Positions 11,151 to 20,958 of a stretch of 64,000 nt of DNA are shown one piece after another. The notes beneath the pieces are model-generated. The model was not told the DNA's origin. It did not search any database and worked only from the letters and a program-made list of their open reading frames with translations. The stretch comes from Punica granatum (lineage: Eukaryota; Streptophyta; Magnoliopsida; Myrtales; Lythraceae). The stretch lies in assembly GCF_007655135.1 (NCBI RefSeq), contig NC_045127.1:4402001-4466000 (forward strand), in the 5' to 3' direction. The position numbers and the translations under genes are program-made. Numbering within the stretch: position 1 is the first letter of the stretch; every line of letters starts with the position of its first letter.

Positions 11151-13159
11151 GAAGTAATTAAACATATACATATCTATAGTTCACCGATATAATAATAATA
11201 ATAATAAAAGATAGATAATCTAGATATATGAATGATCGATGTTCTTACAAATACATGGCACGTTGCAATTAGCTAGGAGTAATTAATAATGGTACAAGGA
11301 ACTCATCAATAAATCAAGGCGCAGTGCTCTTCCACATGTTACGTACTTGGCCCTAAGATCAGCAAGGACATATCAAATCAGTAGTTGTTCTTTCTATTCA
11401 ACATTAAATATTAGGGTATATCCCCATTTACATATGCAGAGTGCCAACGCGTAAGTATGCCATAATTCATCATAATTTATATTCGTACATAATTTTTCCT
11501 TAACAATAAAGCTCATGATTAGATGATCATCAGTTGACGATGTCTATTGTCGACCCATGTGAAACATGAGTTGTCATCAATATATGTGTCTATAGTATAT
11601 ATAGTTGATATATATGTAACATGAGAATTTGATATTATTTTCCAGAAATTCTTCTAATGATTTGGTTATCTTAACGATTTAATTGGTGGTCAAATGTTAA
11701 ATAGATATCATCCGTCCAACTAATAATACATTGGTGGCAGATTATGATATGCCTCCAAATTAAATCACATGATGACAATACTTTGACGATATTTGTTTTT
11801 CTATATTATAATTTTTTTGGTTTTATGGCATTAATAAATTGAAGATAGATCAGATGGAGAGAACCTTAGGGGCGGTTGAGGTTTCGGAGAAGTCGAATGA
11901 TAAACCTTAATATATATCATTTGACTATATATATATATATATATATTTCTTCTTAATTGCTTTACGGAATATATTACATATATTTTGTATATGTAATAAT
12001 AACAGACAGAGAGAGAATTGGCTATCTAAATCAGTGGGTATATATGGTATGTAGTTGTTTTCTTTTTCGATTATAATGGAGTTTTATGGATCTAATATAA
12101 TGAATTTAAACAAAAAAATATGTGACCAAAAAAAAGAAAAAACATACTCAAGCAACGATTTACAGCAAACATTTCCCCATTTAAAAAAAACTGATTTGAT
12201 AAATGATAAATAGGAGGGTCCAATAAACTTTAAAAAAAGAAGAAGAAGAAGAAGAAGAAGAAGAATATTGCGGGATTACACTCACAACAAGATGGTCTGC
12301 TCGATAGAAATCCGTAATTAAAAGAAAAATATGAACAAATTTCTAAAGAAACGAAATTGATCTACAGTTGCACATGAAGGATCTTGTAGTGCATAAAGTA
12401 TTATTTAATAAATTTTGAATAATTATACTACATTAGTTTTGAGCAGAGACGAACTTTATCATTCCCAATCACAAAATTGGTCATATATTTATGGATTTTA
12501 TTGCTTGGTTGTAATATTCGCAAATACACTTTGTGAAATCTTTCTTTGTTTCTGGCGACTTTTCGATTTTGTTGTGTTGTTCTCTACTATTCCAGGATCT
12601 TTTGATCTCGTCTGTAATCCCTAAGACATTTTTTGCAATATTAATATACATGAGTTATCAAAAAAATTATCATATATCTTTTTTTCTTTATACTTGTATT
12701 AAAATGACTATATTTTTGGTCCGATCCTTAAACAATTGAAAAGACAAAGGAAGACTCCTTTTTTTTCCCTAATATACTTTTTTTTATTTTAACTAATCTC
12801 TTTACAATCAAGCGCGTACTGGTTTTCTTGGCACCATATTTCACCCAAGAATGGGTCGTGCCGTGTTGATCTTAATTTATAATCAATTTTCCGGAGGAGA
12901 AAAAGAGTTATTTCTGGAAAAAGAAAAAGGTACAAATTGCACCCCCACAACCCCGGGCCCCCAAAAAAAAAAAAAAGTAGTGGTGGTATGCCCGGAAGAA
13001 AATCTGAAGAAGGATAGTGGGCAGGATTTCCCTCTTACGCATGCATGGAATCAGCATGATGCGGGATTTCAAACTTTGCTAATTATTATTGTTTTTTCGG
13101 TAGATGCTAATTATTAATTTATTTTACTTTACTTGAGACGTGCAAGTTCAAAGTTGCTA
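11151..13159. other. AT-rich intergenic DNA without genes
   Basis: No supported gene. Two overlapping frames near 12415-12739 and one at 12851-13117 are low-complexity and show no domain. A (TA) run lies near 11928-11946, and a poly-A tract interrupts the frame near 12963. Confidence 0.5.
12238..12265. repeat. (GAA)n microsatellite
   Basis: Nine consecutive AGA/GAA triplets in non-coding DNA. Confidence 0.95.
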
Positions 13160-13467
13160 GGTTTCGTTTGGTTTTTGAATAATAACGCAATTCTATCCAA
13201 CTCAATTCTATTCTTTTTCAAATTTAATAATATAATCAATATTATTTTATTTTTTTCTTTCATTTAATAATAATTTTTCACTCATATTTTTTTATAATTA
13301 TTTTTATAATCAATTTTTAATAATAAATTCATCATCTATTTTCACATATATATATATATATACATATATATATATTCTCACACATCAATACATTTGTCAA
13401 CACTTACAATCATTATACGAAATCAAGTTGAGTTAGATCATAGTTCAACTCGAAAATCAAACGCAAG
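13160..13467. mobile_element. MITE-like element (~0.3 kb), copy 1
   Basis: The left end (ttcgtttggtttttgaa, from 13163) is an imperfect inverted match of the right end (cgaaaatcaaacgcaa, to 13466). The interior is AT-rich, non-coding and carries a (TA)n run. Read in reverse it shares phrases with the element at 20121, such as taatgattgt followed by gtgttga and ttaaaaattga, so the two appear to be one family. Target-site duplications could not be fixed. The cgtttggtt terminus recalls hAT-type MITEs, which is only a suggestion. Confidence 0.5.
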
Positions 13468-15890
13468 CTAAGTTACGTACATATATTAATCAATTCTGCA
13501 ATTTTACAATAAAAAAAATGTTTAATAATTCTCATCTAAGAGAATAAAATTAACGAAATGAAGGAAATTTTGGTATACCATCGAAATGGTATATATATAT
13601 GTTATTCTTATGCTAACTGGCTCTAATTTGACTCGCACTAATCATACAAAAACTTATAAATGTATTACATTATTGGCCCAATAAAAAAGACTTCTCTTAC
13701 ATTTACACAAATTGTCAGTATCTTTCTGTCAAAAAACTAATCGATTAATTTTAAACTATTTGAATTAACACGTATGGATTATTCCTGCACGATCCTCAGT
13801 GATTATAGCAATGATTAGCAAAGACTGATAATTTTCTGTTTATGGCCACGCTGTGATGGCCAATGAGGAATGGGCGATGAGTTAGGACTTTTCCATTATG
13901 GAATTAACGATCGGGCAATGTTTGCGTAATAAGAGAATCGACATTCATACACGATCGCACATTGATATGCTGCGTTGTTCGAATAAGAAAATCTGCTTAC
14001 GCATCTTTTTCTACTCTTTTTGAATTTTGGAAATCGAAACGACTTGGTCACAGTCATCGCATCACATTTTCACTGGCGCGAGTCAAACGACGTATCATCA
14101 TCATCATCACGGAGTGGATAAGAGACCTGGTTTCTGCGTAATTGCTGGCTTGATGATGAGACTAATGATTAGGTAAAAGCTTAATTAAGTGCGGCCTAAG
14201 CAAAGGGTACGTGCGGGATGAACCGGACGCACGTGTGAAAGGAATAATCCCTGAGGAATACAACATTAGTTACATTATAGAAGAGATCCCTTGCACTGAT
14301 CCGCGTTCACACCTGAGCCCTCCCCAAGATTCCTAAATCTCACCCTTTTCACACCTAATCACTTTGGCTTTACCTAAGGCTCTGGAATTTAACCAGAGGG
14401 AGAGAATTCCAAAGGGAGAGACATGCGCTTTTATTTGATAATCTAAAAATTTCACATCATTAGATTTATGCATAACTTTATTTAGGTTCCTTTTATTGTC
14501 ATATATTAGTATCATAGATCTTGTTTGTAATGAAAAAAGACTTTAAAATTTTATGACTGAACTCGGTTTCAGATGGGACGAACCATGAGCGTGAGGGTCA
14601 TATAGATATATATAAGCCTATATGTAATTCCTGACTCGAGTAGAGCCGACTCGACTTTGACAGGCTTCGAATCAAGGATGGATCGAGAATAGGGCTGACT
14701 GCTAACGAGGGGCAATCGACCCTTTAGAATGTTACCGCTTTAAGGAAATTCATATATAATTATTTAAATTTTTTTATAAAATTTCTATGTTCTTTTTCTC
14801 TAACTCGAAAAATCATCATCCTCCGCTTCCCCTAGATTCAAATCCTAGGTCCGTCCCAAATTCGAATTATATCTGAAAGATCATGATGTGTCACGTCCTG
14901 TATGTTTGCTGTGTATGTGCATCACATCGCTTGTTGATTCGACCACCTCGAGCTAAACCCGAAAATGTCTGGGGTTGAGGTGAGGTCAACTCCCCCACCA
15001 ACACTTTCCCTGCCAGCTCAGCCGAGTTTCACGTTCCTACGTGGCATCGGATTAGGTTTGACCTCTCTTCACAGGAAAAAAAAAAAAAAGTTACCCATCA
15101 TCAGACTTTCTTTTTTACGGCATTTTCGCGGTTTTTACAGTTGCGAGTCAGAATATGTCACACCGTTGTTAGTTGGACTTCGCTTTCTTGTCTGTCCATT
15201 TCTTCGATCATGCATCGGAAGTCAATGTAGCTGATAATTGAATGCGATTTTTGAACTCGTCAAGTGTAGGTATTCATACCGCGTGCGAAATTACTTTCAC
15301 TGGATTGTGATAGTAAGCAAACAGTGATTGCTCATAACGACTTCTTAATAGGGCACTTAAGTAAAACACGGACGTCCAAGTGAGAAAAATAATTTGGAAG
15401 TTGCTTTATTTTACGTATTATACGATAAATAACTAAACTCTAGTTCTTGACCGATACATATATAGGTGTTTGAATGCAACACGAACAAGACGTGAGACCA
15501 AAATTGTAAAGCATAAACTAGTTATGTATTTGCACTCTGAAGTTAAAGTTATGATTTGTGAAAAAGCAAAAATCTGTCCTTTCAAGTTAACAGCTCGTGT
15601 GGATCAAATTATGGAGGATTATTATAGAATATTCATGTAATAATCCTTCATAAATCTCCTTTTAACCCGGGATTCCAGTAATTAAGTTATAAAAGTTCAG
15701 CTACCTAATATATCATGTCTCGACTTTTCCAAGGTATTGAGTCCATTCCAATGGTTTTTCCGCAAATAAACATAAAAAGATATCACTTTCTTCCAAAGCC
15801 AAGTAAATACAAATAAATAAACGAAAAGAAATAATACTTTTCTTTTCCCCACCACCACCACCACCAAGACGATCGACACACCCACCTTGA
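13468..15890. other. Intergenic DNA without a convincing gene
   Basis: Mixed-composition sequence. The frame at 14965-15234 shows no domain, and a poly-A tract in it looks non-coding. G-box-like ACGTG motifs lie near 14203 and 14231 but have no associated gene start. A (CAC)n run precedes the small gene at 16056. Confidence 0.45.
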
Positions 15891-15929
15891 TGTGCAACTA
15901 TATATATATATATGTATTATGTATATTTA

Positions 15930-15938
15930 TATATAAAT
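15930..15938 (+). promoter_or_regulatory. TATA box of the MGNC gene
   Basis: TATATAAAT lies 118 bp before the ATG. It is followed by a CA/CT-rich leader (ctctgcacaacaacacgcg) typical of a plant 5' UTR. The preceding TA run makes the exact element uncertain. Confidence 0.5.
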
Positions 15939-16055
15939 AGATGGTATATATGCCAACCCACTTCTCCACTTTCGATAATATATCCTTCTTCCTGCTCTCT
16001 GCACAACAACACGCGCACATCCATTCTCAAGAACAACCACAGACTAAGAGGAAGG

Positions 16056-16370
16056 ATGGGCAACTGCATAAGGCACGAGTCCCCAATGCAGTGGGGCGGC
16101 GACAACTGGAGCTCTGCGGCCGGGGATGAGGAAGAGGAGGAACTGGCATACGGCCTCAATATGGCCAAGAGCCTAGAATCCCAGTCGCCGGCCGCGGTAG
16201 AAATGGTGAAGGTCAGGATCACGAAGAGGCAGCTGGAGGAGCTGCTGGGAAAAGTGGACGTGAAGGAGCTGTCCGTACACCAGGCCGTGACCCAGCTGCT
16301 TAGCGCCGCAGCTGTCTCCCACCACCGGACGTGGCGACCAGCACTGCAAAGCATCCCGGAGACTAATTAG
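16056..16370 (+). CDS. Small plant-specific MGNC protein, predicted N-myristoylated
   Basis: Single-exon frame of 104 aa. I chose the ATG at 16056, not the in-frame ATG at 15912, because 15912 lies in the TATA region and 16056 gives MGNC. Gly2 (with Cys4 for palmitoylation) fits N-myristoylation and membrane attachment. A short acidic stretch (DEEEEE) follows. Then come VKVRITKRQLEELLGKV (about 51-67) and a C-terminal WRPALQSIPE motif. This pattern resembles the DUF4228/PADRE-like group of small plant proteins, many of them stress-responsive, but this copy is short and I could not confirm membership. Its GC-rich coding sequence contrasts with the AT-rich surroundings, which supports a real gene. 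Molecular function is unknown. Confidence 0.75.
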   Translation: MGNCIRHESPMQWGGDNWSSAAGDEEEEELAYGLNMAKSLESQSPAAVEMVKVRITKRQLEELLGKVDVKELSVHQAVTQLLSAAAVSHHRTWRPALQSIPETN

Positions 16371-16966
16371 CATCCGTTTCCCCACCACTGGCGGTGGCGG
16401 GGCGGGGACCCTGGGGCTGGGTGAGGACTGCTGCTGACCTGATCCTATGATCTCCTGCAAAATTCTTTTATTCCAAGCTTATTTTGGACGAATTTGCTAA
16501 TCTTGTAAAGTTTGGGGAGTGAAGAGAAAGAAATGTCGTTTAAAGGGGTCCCAGGGACATTTTTCCAGCTATTGTAAATATAAAAGGTTAAGGAATGAGA
16601 CCAATTTTTGTTCCTATCTCCCATGATTGATTTCATCTGCTCGTCACTTTAACTATTGTTATTGCTTATTATTGTTGTCGTCAACTTGTCATGGTCCTCG
16701 TCGTGGTCGTGGTGGTTGTTTTGCGGAAGAGGAGAGATTGCCGCACTTGTCAACAACTAAACCACATATATATATGGATCTAGACAGATATGTATATCTG
16801 ACGACACTAATGTCAATAGACGAGGAACACAAACGCGAGGTCTCAATTTAAAAATACCCCCGACCATTTTCACTAGAAAAAACCGTTCAAAGGAGAACAA
16901 AACGTCCATAACGATGTCGTAGAGGTCCCCAAGGCCGGCCCCAGCTATCGTACTCCATATGCCCAT
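16371..16966. other. 3' flank of the MGNC gene
   Basis: Presumed 3' UTR followed by unassigned sequence. Minus-strand frames near 16445-17078 have no recognisable domain. Confidence 0.4.
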
Positions 16967-17108
16967 AATTGGGCTCATCCAGGCCAACCGACAAGAAAGT
17001 GGGACTTGAGCTTGCTGTTCGGCCCAAGTTGGACGAGAACCTGGGCTGTGGATTTAAGGCTCTCGGCCCATTAAACAACTGGCACAGTGGGCCTGTGAAG
17101 GCCCACTT
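16967..17108. promoter_or_regulatory. Cluster of TGGGCY (site II/TCP) boxes without an obvious gene
   Basis: Within about 140 bp there are TGGGCT at 16970 and 17042, GGCCCA at 17021, 17065 and 17100, and TGGGCC at 17088. Such clusters mark promoters of housekeeping and translation-related plant genes bound by TCP factors. No convincing coding start follows on either strand within 1 kb. It may serve an unrecognised non-coding transcript or be a leftover promoter. Confidence 0.45.
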
Positions 17109-17909
17109 TTCCCGCTGAGCTTTTCCGTAGACCTATGAGTCTACGGTCTGATCTTCTCTCCTCCATTTTCCAATGCTTTCAGATCACGGAGCACACCCTT
17201 TGGATGATCCATGGACATGTGCATGAGGTTGTTTTGGGAGGTTAATCTACTGTCCTTGGCTTGTAATTTTACTTGAGCACTAGTCCTTTATCTTGTGTGT
17301 TACACAAATTCATTATCACATACATATTATCGTTTTATGGTAATTACTTACATTTTTAATAAAATATTTCTTATTGATAAAAATAATGATTAATTGAACT
17401 TCAAAACAATCATTTTCAATAACATTGGACTGAGTATATGTAATCCAATAATAATGGTGCAACTAATTATCTTATTCGATATATTTGAATTATAAATCTA
17501 TTGAATCATTAATATGTTAGAACGATTTATCATGGATAATATGTTCATACATTTAGTGGCTTGCAATAATTTTTTCTTCTAAAATTAGATAAATAATAAA
17601 TTTTTTTTTCTTTGAACTTGTTATCTATTGCAATGCATCGTATTGTTGTCATAAACTCACTTTTAAGTCATTACTTAATTTTCAGTTGATAATTTGAACA
17701 AAATTAATTTAATTTTCTTATATTTATGAAACTACGCATTGTCATTTATATAAATAAATTTTTAGTTAATTATATATATATATATCTACATATAATATTC
17801 TATCTAGAATCGATTTCTACATTTATTATCATTTATTATTAATAATTTTCTAATATATTAGTCCAAAAGAGCTTGCTATTATATATATTAAACAATGTAT
17901 TGTACTTAT
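17109..17909. other. AT-rich intergenic DNA
   Basis: No gene seen. A (TA)n run lies near 17770-17784. Confidence 0.45.
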
Positions 17910-18415
17910 TAAATTTTCACTGAGCTCATATGGGTTTGGACCAATTTCTACTTAAAAATTCAAACTAATAAGTGGTAGTACTTCAGTCTCATATAAACCA
18001 ATGGATATTCGTTTATTTTTTTCATGTGTGATTAATATCTTCAACACCCGCATCCATGTGTAATGTGCGGTCTATTTCTGCATACACGTTTTCACGTGCC
18101 CTTAAACACTCGCCCTTATCAATTGACCTTGAGCCGGGCTCAACTTCCGTGCTAGAGCGATGGGGAACTAATACGGGGAGCACTCTTGGCTGCACTCAGA
18201 CATATTAGGCCTAGCGTGGTGTGGGTGCGCACAAGCACGTAGGAGCGCATACGCGTAACTTTGGTTTTGATACCATATTGAATTTCCATTGGACTTATAT
18301 GGGCTTAGGATCATTTTCACTTAAAAACTCAAGCTGATAAGTAGTGGTACCCGAGTCTCATATAAACCAATTGATATTCGTTCATCTTTTTCATGTGGGA
18401 CCAATACCCTTAATA
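17910..18415 (-). mobile_element. TRIM (terminal-repeat retrotransposon in miniature)
   Basis: Two direct repeats of 137 bp, 18279-18415 (5' LTR on the minus strand) and 17910-18046 (3' LTR), flank a 232 bp non-coding interior. The LTRs share landmarks such as tttatatgagact and cccatat. On the minus strand, three bases after the 5' LTR, lies TGGTATCAAAACC (18275-18263), a primer-binding site for initiator tRNA-Met. LTR starts read TGTTGA (3' copy) and TATTAA (5' copy), so the 5' copy has probably lost its TG. There is no coding capacity, as expected for a TRIM. The interior is GC-richer than its flanks. Target-site duplication could not be settled. Confidence 0.8.
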
Positions 18416-18693
18416 GTATTATATACATAGTGTGGACATATGTATACTATAATTAATATACAAGTTCGTAATTATATGAGTAATTTAAAATTATATGTCA
18501 TATCTTGGACGTTTATTGTTTTGAATATAGTAGCTAAAGTAATAAAATACGAACTTTTCTAAATTTTTCTTGAATTTTACAATGATATTAGAAAGTTTTA
18601 CAGAAATTATTTATTGATAAAGCAAATTGATGATTTTAACCTAATAAATGTAACCTTATTAATTACATTAGGCAAATCGGTTTTACTTATATA

Positions 18694-18720
18694 CTAGAAA
18701 TTAAGCCCGTGCATTGCACG
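18694..18720 (-). mobile_element. Putative Helitron 3' terminus
   Basis: On the minus strand a clean 5-bp hairpin CGTGC-AAT-GCACG (18720-18708) is followed by ten bases and CTAG (18697-18694), then T. This is the standard Helitron 3' end. The same CTAG/spacer/palindrome layout is seen in worse condition at 5108 and 20933. Any element would extend rightwards from here; its 5' TC end was not identified. Confidence 0.5.
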
Positions 18721-20120
18721 AGTCGTATGAAGAAAATTATATGATAGAAATAATTATATAAAATATTATAGTTTGTATGATTATATACTTTTAATGTTTA
18801 GTAATATCAATTAAGTATTGAATGGATTATTATTTAATGAGTTGGTATGTTTATAAAAAATATCGTATAAAAAGGGGTAGGAAGGATCAATACAGATTAT
18901 TATTTCATATTGTTTACAACATTAAAGATTGGGCTCAGTACTCAATGAGTCAAGCATCTTCAAAACAAGCTCGATTACAAAAGAAGTCTAAACGATGAAA
19001 GTAAATATTTGTTTAGAACCAGCCTTGGCCACGCTTTTTTTTTTGGTGTAGGGATTAACGATCTTATTTGGTGGGCACAAATTTTTTATTGTATGAGTAT
19101 ATATTTAGATAGAAGGTCAAATAAAGAAAAGGTTAAAACTATGTATAAATTATAAGGGAATTGCTGAATTGCATTAAGGGGGCGTTTATTTCTACGTAAA
19201 ATTCGAACTTGACATAGTATTTTATAATATTTATTTGTAGAAACTGTAAAAATTAATTACGGTAATCATTTACTCGAATTAGAACCTTATAGCCGTGGTC
19301 GATATAGACTTTGCAATCAAAATAGGTGAAACTAATAGATTACAACGGAGATTATGGTCGTGGGATCCACAATTATCTATACAAAAGTAAATCATATATT
19401 ATATTATTATTATCACATATATTTTCTGTAATATAATATAATTTACCAAATGCAACAATCTCACATTTCAACTTCTAATCCAGAAAAAATTCTACAGTTA
19501 AAACTTTTCATCCAATCTTCACATTCCATGTAATCTGACAATCGTCACTTCCAGTAAACACTTTATTGTACACAATGTTCTTAGTGCATCCTGTGTATTT
19601 CCTGTCGTCCTCTATAATTAGAATTTTTAGAGCCTCTGGTAAGGTCACTTTGGTCCTCTTTTTCTTCACAGAGAATATTCTTAAACTTGTGAGAAATATT
19701 TTTTCAAATTGTAGCACGAATGCAGTTTCTTTGCAAAAGAAAGAAACAATCATATTTAGATAAGGAATTTCAAAATTATTATAACATAACAAAATTGGCA
19801 AATTTAAACTTCTTCATCAATAAGGATCATATTAGTGCTCAATAGCTCTTTCTTTCAACGTATATTCAGACTGTCCTATAACCTTGAGACGCGCGCTTTG
19901 ATTTTCCAGTTATCTCTAGTCGAAGATATATTACTGAGCAACCCATATTGCTTATCATTAGAGGATGCTTTCCTCTTGCATATATAATATATTTATCAAA
20001 TGGCAGCAAACTCAGATAAAAAGGAATCTGATACCGATGGAAAAATTCAAAACATGGAGCTTTCACCCACTTGTTGAAGTACTTCATCGCGGACGACATT
20101 TCTCCAAAATGAAACATTCA
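18721..20120. other. AT-rich intergenic DNA
   Basis: Two minus-strand frames (19801-19508 and 20117-19866) are better composed than background but have no domain I can name and are separated by stops. They may be pieces of a decayed gene. No feature is claimed. Confidence 0.4.
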
Positions 20121-20386
20121 GGCTGCGTTTGGTTTGGGAATTGAATTTTGATTTTAATTGGATTGTAATGATTGTGGTGTTGAATTATGAGAAAAAGTGT
20201 GAAAAAGTAATGAATAATTATGAGAATTTAATATTAAAAATTGAATTGAGTATAATATAATTATATGTGGATTTATATATGTGGCCCACTTTTTTGACTT
20301 TAAAGAGTTGATTTTTATTGTGCAGTGAGTAGAGTTAAAGTTAGAGTTAAAATCTTAAAATCAGATCCTGAAAATAAACGGAGCTT
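20121..20386. mobile_element. MITE-like element (~0.27 kb), copy 2
   Basis: The left end ggctgcgtttggtttggg is imperfectly inverted at the right end (aaaataaacggagc). The interior is AT-rich and non-coding and resembles the reverse of the element at 13160. It is interrupted by a short GC-richer box (gtggcccactttttt). Confidence 0.5.
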
Positions 20387-20532
20387 TAAAAGATTGAAGT
20401 GATTGTGAAAGAGTGATTATGGAAATTGTTTATATTGACGATGAATATATACTTCGAATTCCAGGGCCCATAACTCCAGCAACAATAAGTTGGAGATAAA
20501 TTCACAGCAATAAAATTATTCCAATGAAGTGG

Positions 20533-20745
20533 AACAATCGGAAGTAAAATAATTTACTTACTATGAAATTAATATGCTTTTTTAAGTGGGATTGATGAGA
20601 ACGAGTTGAGGAATGAATCGTCCATTGTTGAGAAAAAGCTAAAGAATCGTCACTAACCTCTCCTGCACCGAACATAACAATCAGAAGTAAAAGAATTTAC
20701 TTATTATGATATTAATATGCTCTTTAAAGTGGGATTGATGAGAAG
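20533..20745. repeat. Direct duplication, two ~70 bp copies 141 bp apart
   Basis: Copies start near 20533 and 20674. Both contain aatatgc followed by a T-rich run and agtgggattgatgaga, with a few mismatches. Non-coding. Confidence 0.8.
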
Positions 20746-20932
20746 AAATTTATATATGAATTGATTAAAGTAATCAATATGGCATTGGAAGCATTTTTGT
20801 ACGATGAATGAAAAATGGAGTGAATTAGTAATACAGGGGGTGACAAATAGCACTAACTTTTGACAATATGTATTATTGAGAGAAGGAAAATTGCACTAGC
20901 TAATTTCCTTTTGTCTCTCTTTTACTTCGTGA

Positions 20933-20958
20933 CTAGAATACTATATGTTCGTTGCACA
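20933..20958 (-). mobile_element. Possible decayed Helitron 3' terminus
   Basis: CTAG at 20933-20936, nine to ten bases, then a degraded palindrome (tgttcgttgcaca on the plus strand). It repeats the layout at 18694 but the stem is poor. Confidence 0.25.

Noticed and set aside
12415..12739. Overlapping plus-strand frames
   Set aside because: AT-biased, aromatic-rich translations with no motif or plausible promoter; typical chance frames.
15917..16354. 145-codon minus-strand frame opposite the MGNC gene
   Set aside because: It is the antisense shadow of a GC-rich coding exon with a TATA box and MGNC start on the plus strand; its translation is Ser/Leu low-complexity.
16757..17078. Minus-strand frames across the site II cluster
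   Set aside because: They have no domain and include the promoter boxes; no splice or leader context supports coding.
19508..20117. Two minus-strand frames resembling a broken gene
   Set aside because: No domain recognised, stops between them, no splice sites that join them convincingly.
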